A stretch of 64,000 nucleotides of DNA, taken from Asterias rubens. Its lineage: Eukaryota > Echinodermata > Asteroidea > Forcipulatida > Asteriidae. Where the stretch lies: positions 6,224,333-6,288,332 of the forward strand of contig NC_047078.1 of assembly GCF_902459465.1 (NCBI RefSeq), read 5' to 3'. Below are positions 35,109-46,339 of this stretch, one piece after another. The position numbers and the translations under genes are program-made. How positions within the stretch are numbered: position 1 is the first letter of the stretch; the number at the start of each line of letters is the position of its first letter. The notes beneath the pieces were generated by a model, which was given only the letters and a program-made list of their open reading frames with translations, made no database searches and was not told where the DNA came from.

Positions 35109-35352
35109 GGTGCGTTCGATTAGATTCCCCGGGTTCACCCCGCGGTGCTTATTCGGTTGAGCCCCTGACAAGAGCTATCGAACGATCAGTCACTCTCTCG
35201 TGGTGACGTCATGCACCTTGGGCCAGCCCCCAAGTGACCCGTTCTACGAGCAGGGCACTTGGGGCTGACCCGGGTGAGCCCCAGGAATGACGTCAAAGCT
35301 ATTCGATACAGGGCAGATCGGGGTCGACCCAGGGAAGCTAATCGATAGGAAC
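35109..35352. mobile_element. Foldback MITE, ggtgcgttcg family, copy 3
   Basis: The left end ggtgcgttcgattag is intact. The right end has decayed to ctaatcgataggaac. It is orthologous to 20,685-20,922 and 50,732-50,974. Confidence 0.75.
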
Positions 35353-35479
35353 TTAAACAAAGTGCGCCAATGAAGTTGTTCTAACTCCAAAAAGCCTGAT
35401 CATAGTAATGAAATGAGGGTCAACTGTACATGCGTGCAAACTCTTTGTCTGGTGACCAGCCTCTCGCCTTCGTCGGTAC

Positions 35480-35704
35480 ACTGGTATACCTCTCTGTTAA
35501 AGTTCGAGTTTGAACCACCAGTGTCCTCTAAGGTCGAGTTTGAACCAACAGTGGAGCTCTCAGGTCGAGATTGAACAAACACCACGTACTGGTACCTCGC
35601 AGGTCGAGTTTGTACATATCAAGTCGAGTTTGAACCACCCACTCAGGTCGAGCTTAAACCACCAGTGAATCTCTCAGGTCGAGTTTGAACCACCAGTGTA
35701 CCTA
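35480..35704 (-). repeat. Minisatellite at the 3' end of GPCR-B
   Basis: About seven units contain caggtcgagtttgaaccacc. It is shorter than the array behind GPCR-A. It is the same tail-derived motif, starting directly after the stop codon. Confidence 0.8.
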
Positions 35705-36694
35705 TCAGGTCGAGTTAGAACCACCATTGAGGTTTGAACCGCTAGTGTCGTCAACACGACGTGTACGGCGACCGACCATCTCTTTGACCTGTTTCTGAAA
35801 CCGTTCGTACGTGAAGCAGTAGATGAAGGGACTGATGCACAAGTTAATGACAACAATGCCTCCTGTCACTCGATAATAGATGTCTTCGTAAATGTTAACT
35901 GGTTGATGCAAACCCAGATTGATCAACAGGTAGTTGGTCTCAGTCGGACCCCAGCAAATGAAAAAGGAGACGGTCAACAATACAACTGTCTGTGTAACGT
36001 TACGATTGGCTTTAGAGAACGTCTCCTGAGCACTGGTGTTGTTGTCTCTGCCGTGAGCCTGCGCCCTCTGACGGAGCTTCCGGATTATAAGAGAGTAGCT
36101 CGATACCATAATGACCATGGGAATCACAAACTCGTGTAGGAACACCAAGACGCCCCCAATGGCCCGAATCTCAGAGCTGGGCCAGGAAAAATCACAGCCT
36201 AGAATCTTGCTGTCATAGTGGGTGACCATGGCCAGGTGGGAATCCTGCACCCAGCCCATCATCCAAACACCCAGGAAGACGAGCTTCAACCTCCGAGGGG
36301 TGAAAACATTTCGATACCAAACGGGTCGGCAGATTGCGAGGTAACGCTCTACCGATATGGCGACTAGGTTCCACGTGGATGTCACAAACATCGCGTACTG
36401 CGGCCATTCTGACCACCAGACGTGGCAGTAGAGCCGGCCGAGAAAACTGTCTGGTACGACACCCATGTGGGCGAATCTCCCAACCAGGAACACACACGAC
36501 CCGATGAGATCTACACAGGATTGGTGGATGATTAGTTTGTTTGTGGTGGAGTTGAAAACTTTCCTGAAGCGAAGCATGACGAAGCAAACAAACCCATTGC
36601 CGAGTATGCCAAGGCTGCCCATTGTGTAATAAAAAAACAGCTGGCCGTCGAACGTGTTGGCCGAAGTTGGACTGCTAAAATTGACCGACTTCAT
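35705..36694 (-). CDS. Rhodopsin-type GPCR, paralogue B (single exon)
   Basis: This 329-residue receptor uses the same residue numbering as paralogue A: N33, D62, C90/C167, ERY 116-118, CWGP 247-250 and SPFIY 288-292. The ATG at 36,694 follows ACG, as in the other copies; the open frame runs 43 codons further upstream but starts only at TTG, so I do not use it. The C-terminus runs eight residues past that of A and ends GGSNST, which is part of the minisatellite unit. In the coding part it differs from paralogue C by only three residues (S/T in the N-terminal sequon, F/Y in intracellular loop 1, I/V before helix 5). Its 5' flank carries the CGAAACGTC leader motif and, further up, an 841-bp element and a Penelope insertion. 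Confidence 0.93.
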   Translation of the reverse strand: MKSVNFSSPTSANTFDGQLFFYYTMGSLGILGNGFVCFVMLRFRKVFNSTTNKLIIHQSCVDLIGSCVFLVGRFAHMGVVPDSFLGRLYCHVWWSEWPQYAMFVTSTWNLVAISVERYLAICRPVWYRNVFTPRRLKLVFLGVWMMGWVQDSHLAMVTHYDSKILGCDFSWPSSEIRAIGGVLVFLHEFVIPMVIMVSSYSLIIRKLRQRAQAHGRDNNTSAQETFSKANRNVTQTVVLLTVSFFICWGPTETNYLLINLGLHQPVNIYEDIYYRVTGGIVVINLCISPFIYCFTYERFQKQVKEMVGRRTRRVDDTSGSNLNGGSNST

Positions 36695-36820
36695 CGTCCA
36701 AAATAGTTTGATCAAATCAAGATTTGCTTTCTCCAAGAACTCTTTGAAAGTCTTGAGACTAAGGTTTGAGGAAACTCCACTGTTTAACTGAGGTGGTTTC
36801 GATAAGATCCGGTTGTGTAA

Positions 36821-36855
36821 CAACTCGACGTTTCGATCAGAGTATGGTCTTTAAG
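36821..36855 (-). promoter_or_regulatory. GPCR-B leader motif, hammerhead-like 3' half
   Basis: On the gene strand, cttaaagaccatactct is followed by GATCGAAACGTCGAGTTG, 127-160 bases before the start codon. The same layout occurs in A, C and D. Confidence 0.45.
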
Positions 36856-37095
36856 AAATAAACTATTGAAGCTCTAAGTTCTCTTAATGTAGAGTACACG
36901 CAAAACATGAGCAAATGGTCCGTCTAAGTTATTGAATGAATCTCGCTCTCTACGATTGAGAATGCATAAGCTGGCACCAGAGATTTATGACAGCGTCAAA
37001 TATCACCGTGGCAAAAGAAACATCAAGTTTTAGATCCTAGGATACAAAACAAAATCACATGGTAATCATAAGTAATGAGCTAATTAGAGACATTG

Positions 37096-37936
37096 GGCCG
37101 AATAAATAAAAACTAGCATTTGCTTTTACTAGCCTGTTACTTAAATCCTTATAAATTAAAGTGAGCCTTAATATTGCTAGTAATTGGTCGAACTACAAAC
37201 TGTAGTAGGTAAAAGCAATGCTTGAGGGACTCTTTTTTTTTGAGATGTAAATAAAACCGACATGTTACTATAACCTGTATACTTTCACAAGATACTGGGC
37301 TGTGAAAAGGCCAGCATTAACAAATTTCGATAAGTTTTAGATCAGGCATGAGAATTTGCCCAAATCTCTACAAATAACCTTTTACTGGAAAAAACACCAT
37401 TTACTTGAACGGATTAGTAAGTGGTCAGAGAAAAGCACAATAGCGGTGTATTCAGGAGTATAACAAAAGAGGCATGGACTCGCAGATCAATAGCGATTAA
37501 CTGAAATGCAGGCGGGGCAGTTTCCACTTAGTCAGGTTTTTGATGGTCGGCAGTGGCTATGATGAGGAAACAGCCAGCCTCTCAGCTCCATAGATTGGTA
37601 CTTTTAGAGCAATTAAAGTACGACACAGATTTATAAGTAACATTTATAGTTGGATCAATAGGCCAAGAGAAAAATAATCATTAAAACCCGACCCGATACC
37701 GAGCCATAAATTATATGGAACACTGTTGTGTAAGTAAAATCTCAAGCTCCTCATACAATAGCTTGTAAAAATACAAGTAATTGCTACAGTATGTTAGTAG
37801 TTTTTATTTATAAGACTATAAGTGAAAGGTAATCCCGCGAGCAAAATGTTCATGCCTGATCTTCTACTTTTCAGTCTTCTTGCTAATGCTGGACCTTTAA
37901 CTTGATAAGTAATTGCTAGTTTTTATTTATTCGGCC
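37096..37936. mobile_element. 841-bp TIR element with 5-bp target duplication
   Basis: Inverted ends ggccgaataaataaaaacta and its near-perfect complement are flanked by CATTG at 37,091-37,095 and 37,937-37,941. Unit 1 shows the empty site (agagacattgtatgagg, near 22,795). Internal words such as tgctagt and taaaagcaatgctt suggest further foldback. No transposase is encoded, so it is non-autonomous. A 5-bp duplication does not point to one superfamily with certainty. Confidence 0.88.
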
Positions 37937-38374
37937 CATTGTATGAGGAGGTGTAGTTATGAGAAAATAGAATTAGCTGTTGCAAACAACTTACCAACCA
38001 AATGGACCGAGAGTATAAATGCAAAAAATAGTTAATGGCCTGACGTTTCGACCCTAGCAGAGTCTTTCTCGAAGGCTAAATGACAACACAACAAACATGA
38101 ACAGGTAACTAAGTGAAACATAAGCAGTGAAGTGGAAATACATGAATGGGGTTAGAAAGCATACATAAAAAAGCAGGGGGTAAACAATGAATAGGGGGAC
38201 AAACAAGGGGGGGGGTGAAGGGAAGGGGCTGGCTTGACCACAAGCAAGAATATGGAAACACAAAGGACAACATCAAGGGTGGTGAGGTTGGGTAAAAAGT
38301 AATTTATTCTAGTGAATGAGGCTCAGGCTAAAAGGCTATGGGGAAAAAAAGGAGACGGCAAAACAAAAGGTTTA

Positions 38375-38851
38375 TTAGTCGTTTCCTTCTTGGATGTTCA
38401 GACCATGGGGTTGAATGGTCTGGAGGCGTCTAATCCAGAGTTTCTCCCTACTCAAACGCACAGTCTCTCTGTGGTTGCCTAGTGCCTCTATGCCCTGTAA
38501 GATCATGTCAGAAATGGAGTGATTAGGAAGATTTAAGTGATGACCTACAGGTGTATCTAGCTTTTGGGTCTTGACTGTAGATCTGTGGCCGTAGAAACGC
38601 CTCTTGAGTGTAGTTCTTGTTTCACCTATATATTGAACACCACAGACTCTGCAAGATATGAGATAAATGAGATTAGTGGTGGTGCAGGTGACATGACCCC
38701 TTGTCTTATGGGTGGTACCGCCGGTGTTACTGGTGAAGGAGTCCGATTCCCTGATGTGTTGTCTACAGACGATGCATTTGGAGATGTTGGAACACCTAAA
38801 AGTTCCCTGTGGTAGAGGGGGATTAACATCATCATTAATGGGAGGGACTTC
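38375..38851 (-). pseudogene. GIY-YIG endonuclease end of a Penelope element, left arm
   Basis: This is the mirror copy of 39,029-39,505 and appears identical at the ORF level. It is open but lacks the reverse transcriptase on its own strand, so it is a dead fragment. Confidence 0.75.
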
Positions 38852-38855
38852 TAAC

Positions 38856-38965
38856 CATCATATTCTTCACACATCAGATCGACTTCAACGTGCTGTGCAG
38901 GAAGAACCCATAGTTGCCTACAGACGCCCACCAAGTCTCAGGGATCTCATTGTCCGAGCAGAAGA
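38856..38965 (+). pseudogene. Penelope reverse-transcriptase C-terminal fragment
   Basis: The frame HHILHTSDRLQRAVQEEPIV then AYRRPPSLRDLIVRAE resembles the end of the Penelope RT domain, just before the linker to the endonuclease. At 38,966 it runs into the inverted arm and is lost. Confidence 0.65.
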
Positions 38966-39028
38966 ACTATGGGTTCTTCCTGCACAGCACGTTGAAGTCG
39001 ATCTGATGTGTGAAGAATATGATGGTTA

Positions 39029-39505
39029 GAAGTCCCTCCCATTAATGATGATGTTAATCCCCCTCTACCACAGGGAACTTTTAGGTGTTCCAACATCTCC
39101 AAATGCATCGTCTGTAGACAACACATCAGGGAATCGGACTCCTTCACCAGTAACACCGGCGGTACCACCCATAAGACAAGGGGTCATGTCACCTGCACCA
39201 CCACTAATCTCATTTATCTCATATCTTGCAGAGTCTGTGGTGTTCAATATATAGGTGAAACAAGAACTACACTCAAGAGGCGTTTCTACGGCCACAGATC
39301 TACAGTCAAGACCCAAAAGCTAGATACACCTGTAGGTCATCACTTCAATCTTCCTAATCACTCCATTTCTGACATGATCTTACAGGGCATAGAGGCACTA
39401 GGCAACCACAGAGAGACTGTGCGTTTGAGTAGGGAGAAACTCTGGATTAGACGCCTCCAGACCATTCAACCCCATGGTCTGAACATCCAAGAAGGAAACG
39501 ACTAA
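39029..39505 (+). pseudogene. GIY-YIG endonuclease end of a Penelope element, right arm
   Basis: One frame of 158 codons ends at TAA (39,503). It starts with a linker (PPINDDVNPPLPQGTFRCS), then a Cys cluster (CSNISKCIVC), then LIYLISCRVCGVQYIGE, which matches GIY-YIG. Next come RR-FYGHRS, TPVGHHFN and E-LWIRRLQTIQPHGLN. This order is that of Penelope-like endonucleases. Coding is in frame with the RT phrase only if the inverted piece between is removed, so it is a truncated fragment. Confidence 0.8.
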
Positions 39506-40023
39506 TAAACCTTTTGTTTTGCCGTCTCCTTTTTTTCCCCATAGCCTTTTAGCCTGAGCCTCATTCACTAGAATAAATTACTTTTTACCCAACCTCACCA
39601 CCCTTGATGTTGTCCTTTGTGTTTCCATATTCTTGCTTGTGGTCAAGCCAGCCCCTTCCCTTCACCCCCCCCCTTGTTTGTCCCCCTATTCATTGTTTAC
39701 CCCCTGCTTTTTTATGTATGCTTTCTAACCCCATTCATGTATTTCCACTTCACTGCTTATGTTTCACTTAGTTACCTGTTCATGTTTGTTGTGTTGTCAT
39801 TTAGCCTTCGAGAAAGACTCTGCTAGGGTCGAAACGTCAGGCCATTAACTATTTTTTGAGGTGTAGTTATGACTGACAGTTTTAGCTTTCGAGAAAGACA
39901 ATAGACTTGACTCAAGTCCCAATCCCGTTCCAAGAAAGAAAGCTATTGTATTATGACGCTTTGCATTCCCCAGCCTGTTCTCGGGACCACGATAGCTACA
40001 TTTTGACGGCGGTGGGTATATGC

Positions 40024-40338
40024 TTAAAGCCAGTGGACACTATTGGTAATTACTCAAAATAGTTATCATCACAAAACCTTTCTTGATTACCAGTAATGTG
40101 GAGAGGTTGATAGTATAAAACATTGTGAGAAACAAGTTAGAACTTGAGGTCTCGAAATCAAGCATCTGAAAGCACACATTTCGTGTCTCAATGGTGTTTT
40201 TTTCTTTCATAACTATCTCGCAACTTCTACAACCGATTGAGCTCAAATTTCCACAGGTTTGTTATTTTATGCATGTTGAGATACACCAAGTGAAGAGACT
40301 GGTCTTTGACTATTACCAAGAGTGTCCACTGTCTTTAA
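40024..40338 (-). mobile_element. TTAA foldback family copy, internally deleted
   Basis: It runs from ttaaagccagtggacact to gtccactgtctttaa. It lacks about 70 bp that the unit 3 orthologue (53,726-54,111) keeps after gtgagaaaca. Confidence 0.75.
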
Positions 40339-40531
40339 GGACCTCCAACACGAGAACGGGACTTGATTCAAGTCTAAGAAAGACTCGGTTATAGGGTCGA
40401 AACGTCAGGCCCTACTTTTATAAGGAAATAATACATGACAGCAGAGAGGGCTATGGAAAGGATAATGAGTAATAATGAAGGACAGTCTTCAAATGAGGAC
40501 CTAAGAAAGAAACCGAGAGTGAATGTTATTT
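40339..40531 (+). mobile_element. Penelope-like 5' fragment, unit 2
   Basis: It contains gactcggttatagggtcGAAACGTC and the opening frame MTAERAMERIMSNNEGQ, then is cut by a TTAA element as in units 1 and 3. Confidence 0.5.
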
Positions 40532-40906
40532 TTAAAGGCAGTGAACTATATTGGTAATTACTCAAAATAATGATTAGCATAAAAACTTACTTGGTAAAGA
40601 GGAAAACATTGTGAGAAACCGTTCCCTCTGAATTAATGTAGTTTTCGAGAAAGAAGTAATTTTCCACGAATTTGATTTCGAGACCTCAGATTTAGAGTTT
40701 AAGGTTTCGAAATCAACCATCTGAAAGCACAAAACTTCGTGTGACCATGATGCGACAAGGGTTTTTTTTCTTTCATTAATATCTTGCAATTTCGACGACC
40801 GATTGAGCTCAAATTTTCACAGGTTTGTTATTTTATGCATATGTTGAGATACACCAACTGTGAAGACTAGTCTTTGACAATTACCAATAGTGTCCACTGT
40901 CTTTAA
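40532..40906 (-). mobile_element. TTAA family copy, apparent chimera
   Basis: The left half carries markers of the unit 1 element at 23,554 (gtgaactatat, tttagagtttaaggtttcg). The right end carries markers of the unit 1 element at 26,213 (caccaactgtgaagactagt, then flank aagagtcttttgcc). It spans a deletion relative to unit 1. Confidence 0.75.
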
Positions 40907-42224
40907 GAGTCTTTTGCCATTCCCTTTTTTTGTTTTGGCCTTGGTCTCCATGCAGAAAGTACTGAATAACAAACACACATACATAATATAGTACAGTACA
41001 CAAAACGCGCGAAACTAGGACGTCGTCGTCCCGGTAACGCTCTGCAAATCACCTAAGATCCATGCGACACAATGTCTATTTTGGCGCTAAGTAGTACGAA
41101 GCACGTGAGTTTATCCCGATTCAAAATATAGCCTTGACAAAATAAGATCGGTCTGTTAGTGCAGTCAACACGGTTTTGGTGCAAAACAGTTGGCGTAGAT
41201 TTCATAATTATTTACACATTGAGTCGGAAAACGGAGGACGGGGTAGGGCTCATCGGAAGTTTTGTTTTCAATCCATACACAATGTCAACCTCTGCCATAA
41301 GTACCCATCCCTTTCTGGGTGAAGAAAAGCAATTGAGTATTTTCCCTTTCTCCAGATATAAAGCAGGAAAGAATGCTTGTTTATGCGCATCACCCATCGG
41401 TATTTAAGTGTCAGTTGTTGATTTGTTTTGAAATCATAAGTCTCGGTCAACTTCTTTTTTGACTCACTACTATTCAGAACACGCAAAACACATGCAAACA
41501 AACATAAATTAAAAGGAAATAAAAATAAAAATGGATGGCAATTTAAAACATTAAGTTCAGAATTATTTGTAAGCAGGCTAATTTTACTTTAAAAATAGTC
41601 AGACTGACCGTTACTTTGTCTTAATGTAGAATCCCTATCAGCTGTGTCTCAAGGCGGTAGCAAGACCAAGTTCAAGATGACCACTTTGTAACAGCTGATG
41701 ATAACTGAGGAAACAATAGGCTGTCCGTTGCTATGAGGTCTGATGGAGTAAAGATGATGATAAGATGCCCCGAAGACGACTGATGATGAGTAATATAAAC
41801 TTGAAGATGACAACTGTGTTCCGGCTACTTGCAACCTAGACACCCTGAGGCCTATATGTGTAGAGGTCTGATGAGGCTGGAGTAAAACAAACAACCTTAA
41901 ATATGCCGATCGAGGATGACTCAAAGATGTCATTGGATGAATGTGCAGTGACGTAGCTTTGCACTCTGTTGTCGATTGGTCCGAGGTGATGTGGGTGCAG
42001 CTGACAAACATCACCCCCGGACCAATCAAAACACATCTCTGCATCCAGTGTGCACCATGTGTGTTATGTTTATACAGTATATACATACTTGGAATTTATA
42101 ATGTTGGTATTAATTATTCGACTGTATTTGAAATGAATGTCAGGTGAAAGCGAAGTATGACAGGGGGAGGGGATTTACATTATGCTATGAGGCCACTTCG
42201 TGGCTTTATTCACGAGCCTCGAAG

Positions 42225-42406
42225 TATGACGTCAGATGTTCAGGCTATAGTACCGCTAGAGCGTGCAGAGCGGCTCCTCAAGATGATGAGCCAATCAGTG
42301 AGCTGCTCTGGTGATGTTGGAATTATAACAGACCAATCGACGATGTGCATTGACGAGTGGCGTGGCGGTGGCTGACGTCAGTCATTCTGACTCGTCTTCG
42401 ATTGGT
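42225..42406 (+). promoter_or_regulatory. CCAAT/CRE-rich module, unit 2
   Basis: Octamers occur at 42,227 and 42,373, with the same CCAAT layout as the module at 28,305-28,490. Confidence 0.45.
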
Positions 42407-43227
42407 CCTTAAAAGTTTGTCTGCACAATACGCCTCAGATGTGGCTGTCCCCCACATGCATCGCAAGATTTTGCACTGTTCTAGCATGATCTTAAAGGAA
42501 CACGTTGCCTTGGATCGGTCGAGTTGGTCTTTAGTTGGTTGTTTTCTTCTTTTGTTTCTTGATTTCTTTCTTACAGTGTATCGCTTTAGGCGGCTGGCTG
42601 GGCGGTCCAGTGGCTAAAAGGTTAAAGATTTATCCCATGTGTGGATGAGTGCGTGTGCTTTTAGGGTGATGTAGTTTAACTTGTAGATTAGTCGTGATTT
42701 ATTTCTACGAACAGTCAGTGTATCCCAGTTTAGTTGATTCAGCATGTTTGACTATTTTCTTCCTTCATGGTTTGACATATTCATTGACTTCATTGCTACA
42801 AGAAATAGTAATACCTAACGGAAGAATAGTCCACGCCGTTGCAGTGATATTCGACAGAACCAATGGACCAATCAAAGAAGCCATTGTCACTAGCCAAGTT
42901 AATTTTAGTCTGATATAAAATCCACTTCGTTGTATCAACAGAGCAGCTTACAACGGTCCATTGTCTTGTTGAGGGGTAGACTTGACCAAGTCTCGGGACC
43001 ACTATATCTACATTTTGGCGACGGATATGGGGGACCTCTCGCACGAGAACGGGACTTGAATCAAGTCTAGCTGAGGAGCCGCTCTGCAAGCTCTGACGTA
43101 GCTCATTGTTGATGTTCAATCTCTTTCTCAGACTTCTTCAAATCTTCCTCAGCGTTAGCCGGACCATCTGACGTCACATTTCGATCAGGCTCGTGACGTG
43201 AGTAACGCCACATATTTGCCCTTTCAC

Positions 43228-43607
43228 ATATACGCCTTTCTTAATATTTAGGCATGAAGTACGTCACAATGCTAATCCAAAACGAGGCGATGGGCGCAGT
43301 CACAGCAAGTGATGGGAACGTGCGCCCATAGCCTCATTTTGGGTAAGAATTATGACGCCATGCATAAGTATTAAGAGAGGCGTATACATTCAGGGTGCGT
43401 TCGTTTAGCTTCCCTGGGTCGACCCCGGTCTGCCCCAGTACGTTCGAATAGCTTTGACGGGGCTCACCCGGGTCAGCCTCCATTGCCCTGCTGAGGTGAA
43501 TGCCGTCACCACGAGAGGGCGAGTGTGATAGTTCGATTAGCTCTTATCAGGGGCTCACCCGAGTGAGCATTGCGGGGTCGACCCAGGGAAGCTAAACGAA
43601 CGCACCC
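43228..43607. mobile_element. Two adjacent MITEs, unit 2
   Basis: 43,228-43,383 is the tacgcctttc family. 43,393-43,607 is the ggtgcgttcg family. They match the pair at 31,861-32,238. Confidence 0.8.
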
Positions 43608-43849
43608 ATAGTCACATGGAGTTACACACTCATGAAATCCTATCATGCAAGTACATGTACAATATACTGTACATAACACACAATGTGGACACTGCATACA
43701 GACTGATTAAAGAGTATTATTTTGATGTTCATCTTCTTTTGCTTTGTCTCTGTCGATTTGAAGAATTAAAACTTTATTCTAATAATAATAATATGCATAA
43801 TGATACCACACTTCTTATTTTAATACCGTTTACCCAGCTAACACACGAC

Positions 43850-45430
43850 CTTACTGCAACGTTGCCTGCAGGTTGCGGTTTCGTCATGTTACCTAGTAAC
43901 GTTCACACAATGTTGCAACAACGTTAAATGGTGACGTTGTATCGCAACATTGCTAGAAAGTTCTGCCGCAATGTTGCTGGAAGGTTGCGCTTTCGTCATG
44001 TTACATGCTGACGTATATACAACGTTGCAACAACGTTTTAGTTGTACATTGCTTTGGAACATTGCTTCCACGTTTTGTCGCAACGTTGCATGAAGGTTGC
44101 AGTTTCGTCATGTTACATTATAACTTATACCAAACGTTGCAACAACGTTACAATTGTCTGTTCCCTAAACATCTCCCGCACGTTTCTTCGAAACGTTGCC
44201 TGAAGGTTGTGGTTTCGTCATGTTACTAGAATCGTTCATACATTGTTGTGAAAACGTTAAATGGTGACGTTGTGTCGAAACATTGCCAGAAGGTTTGGCC
44301 GCAATGTTGCTAGAAGGTTGCGCTTTCGTCATGTTACATGCTGACGTATATACAACGTTGCAACAGCGTTTTATTCGGACATTGCTTTGGAACGTTGCTT
44401 CCACGTTTTGTCGCAACGTTGCATGAAGGTTGCAGTTTCGTCATGTTACATTCTCACCTATACCAAACGTTGCAACAATGTTACAATATTGTCTGTTCCC
44501 TAAACATCGCCCGCACGTTTCTTAGAAACGTTGCCTGAAGGTTGTGGTTTCATCATGTTACTAGAAACGTTCATACATTGTTGTGACAACGTTATTTGGT
44601 GACGTTGTGTCAAAACATTGCCAGAAGGTTTGGCCGCAATGTTGCTAGAAGGTTGCGCTTTTGTCATGTTACATGCTGACGTATATACAATGTTGCAACA
44701 GCGTTTTATTCGGACATTGCTTGGAACGTTGCTTCCATGTTTAACGTTGCATGAAGGTTGCAGTTTCGTCATGTTACATTCTCACTTATACCAAACGTTG
44801 CAGCAATGTCACAATTGTCTGTTCCCGAAACATCGCCTGGACGTTTCTTAGAAACGTTGCCTGAAGGTTGTGGTTTCGTCATGTTACTAGAAACGTTCAT
44901 ACAATGTTGTGACAACGTTAAATGGTGACGTTGTGTCGAAACATTGCCAGAAGGTTTGGCCGCAATGTTGCTAGAAGGTTGCGCTTTCGTCATGTTACAT
45001 GCTGACGTATATATAACGTTGCAACATCGTTTTATTCGGACATTGCTTTGGAACGTTGCTTCCACGTTTTGTCGCGTTTTGTCTGTTCTTTAAACATCGC
45101 CGCACGTTTCTCATAGAAACATTGCCTGAAGGTTGCGCTTACGTAAATACAACATTGCAACAATGTATCAATATTGGACATTGTTTACGAACGTTGCTTC
45201 CACGATTTGTCGCAACATTGCAACGTTGCAACAATGCTACAATTTTCTGTTCCAATAACATCACCCAGACGTTGTTTTAGAAACGTTGCGTGAAGGTTGC
45301 ATTGTCGTCACGTTACTGAGTAACCTATATAAAATGTTGCAACAACGTTTAATGGTGACGTTGTATCGCAACATTGCGAGAAGGTTTTGCCTCAAGGTTG
45401 CCTAAAGGTTGCACTTTCATCATGTTACAT
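43850..45430. repeat. About 330-bp tandem repeats in the 4.26-kb element
   Basis: The marker catgctgacgtatata begins at 44,004, 44,337, 44,672 and 44,998 (steps 333, 335, 326). Nearby words ttgcgctttcgtcatgtta and aacattgccagaaggtt recur in register. Short frames on either strand come from the repeat. Confidence 0.88.
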
Positions 45431-46339
45431 ACTGACGTATTTTACTTGTAGTAAAACAATTGTTTTTTGTGCATGAAACTATAAGCTATGGTAATAAGAA
45501 AGTATCATTGTCGCACTTAGAATGTTTTCAGAAGATGGATGCTGTCAGTACATTATTATAGTCATGTAGAAAAGTTTATTTAAAAATTGGCGTCCCCACT
45601 TTTCTATAGAATTTTTAAGGTTATTGTCTATAGAAATCAGTTTCCTTCGCCGCCTGTAGAATTCTAGTTTTCTATGGATCTAAATTCTAGTATAAAAACT
45701 TTTATTTTCAAAAGAGTCCCATTTCAGGTTGTCTAATATTCTATAGAACTTAGACTTAGTTTCTTTTATAAATATATCCATAAACAAACAACAAAACTGT
45801 TCAAAAGTAGAATCCCAACTTCTCCATTTTATAGAATTCTAAAAAAATAATAAGCTTTCTATTATGGGTCTGTTTCAGGTTGTCTATATTCTATGGAACT
45901 GAGTTTCTATTGTGAACATTTAAAAAAATTAAAACTTTTCAAAAGTAGAATCCCACATTTAATACTTCCCATCCACAACCCCTCCCCCGCCCCCCCCCCC
46001 CCCCTGAGCTAGTTCCCAATTCTTTGGTAGCTTCGAAAAATAATGACTGGACATTTTTCCATCAATAGAGGGCGCTATATGATAGTTGTGTGTAAAACGG
46101 TCGGCACCCAGACTTCGCGCATGTAAACTGAACAGCTATGTTATGCACAACATGTGGAGCTCCGTCTATCTATCACTCAGAGCCAGTTTCAAACCGTTTC
46201 TAACGGCCGGCGGACCAACGGATTCTAATTTCTGTGATGATGATGTTCATTGTAGTATGTTTTGGCGTATGATTATTGTACATTTTGGAGGTATTTCCAG
46301 TGAATAAAGGCTGACCGTGTGGGGCTGATTAGATGTGAA

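Larger units (their letters stand above)
37963..39857. mobile_element. Penelope-like insertion with giant palindrome
   Basis: The insert is flanked by a 15-bp duplication, GAGGTGTAGTTATGA (37,948-37,962 and 39,858-39,872). The region 38,022-39,858 is an inverted repeat centred at 38,940, with arms of about 890 bp that appear identical and a spacer of about 50 bp (38,915-38,965). Each arm holds a GIY-YIG endonuclease end. The spacer and adjacent left arm keep the reverse-transcriptase C-terminal phrase YRRPPSLRDLIVRA. Units 1 and 3 lack it. Head-to-head copies fit known Penelope insertion habits. Confidence 0.85.
32333..43701. repeat. Tandem array unit 2 (GPCR-B), 11.4 kb
   Basis: It opens actgattaaagagtattatt. 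It lacks the 665-bp and 371-bp elements and the 2.6-kb internal duplication of unit 1. It carries the 841-bp TIR element and the palindromic Penelope insertion. Outside the insertions it is nearly identical to unit 3. Confidence 0.88.

Noticed and set aside
36695-36823. 43-codon N-terminal extension of GPCR-B (and 52,318-52,446 for C)
   Set aside because: The extension begins with TTG, includes the leader motif, and is not open in paralogues A and D. The conserved ATG is downstream.
38564-39316. Mirror-image short frames with Gly/Thr-rich peptides
   Set aside because: They are alternative frames of the palindromic Penelope endonuclease end. Only the frame with the GIY-YIG signature is meaningful.
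43850-45430. CRISPR-like array
   Set aside because: The repeats are about 330 bp, diverged and contiguous, without unique spacers, and the DNA is eukaryotic.
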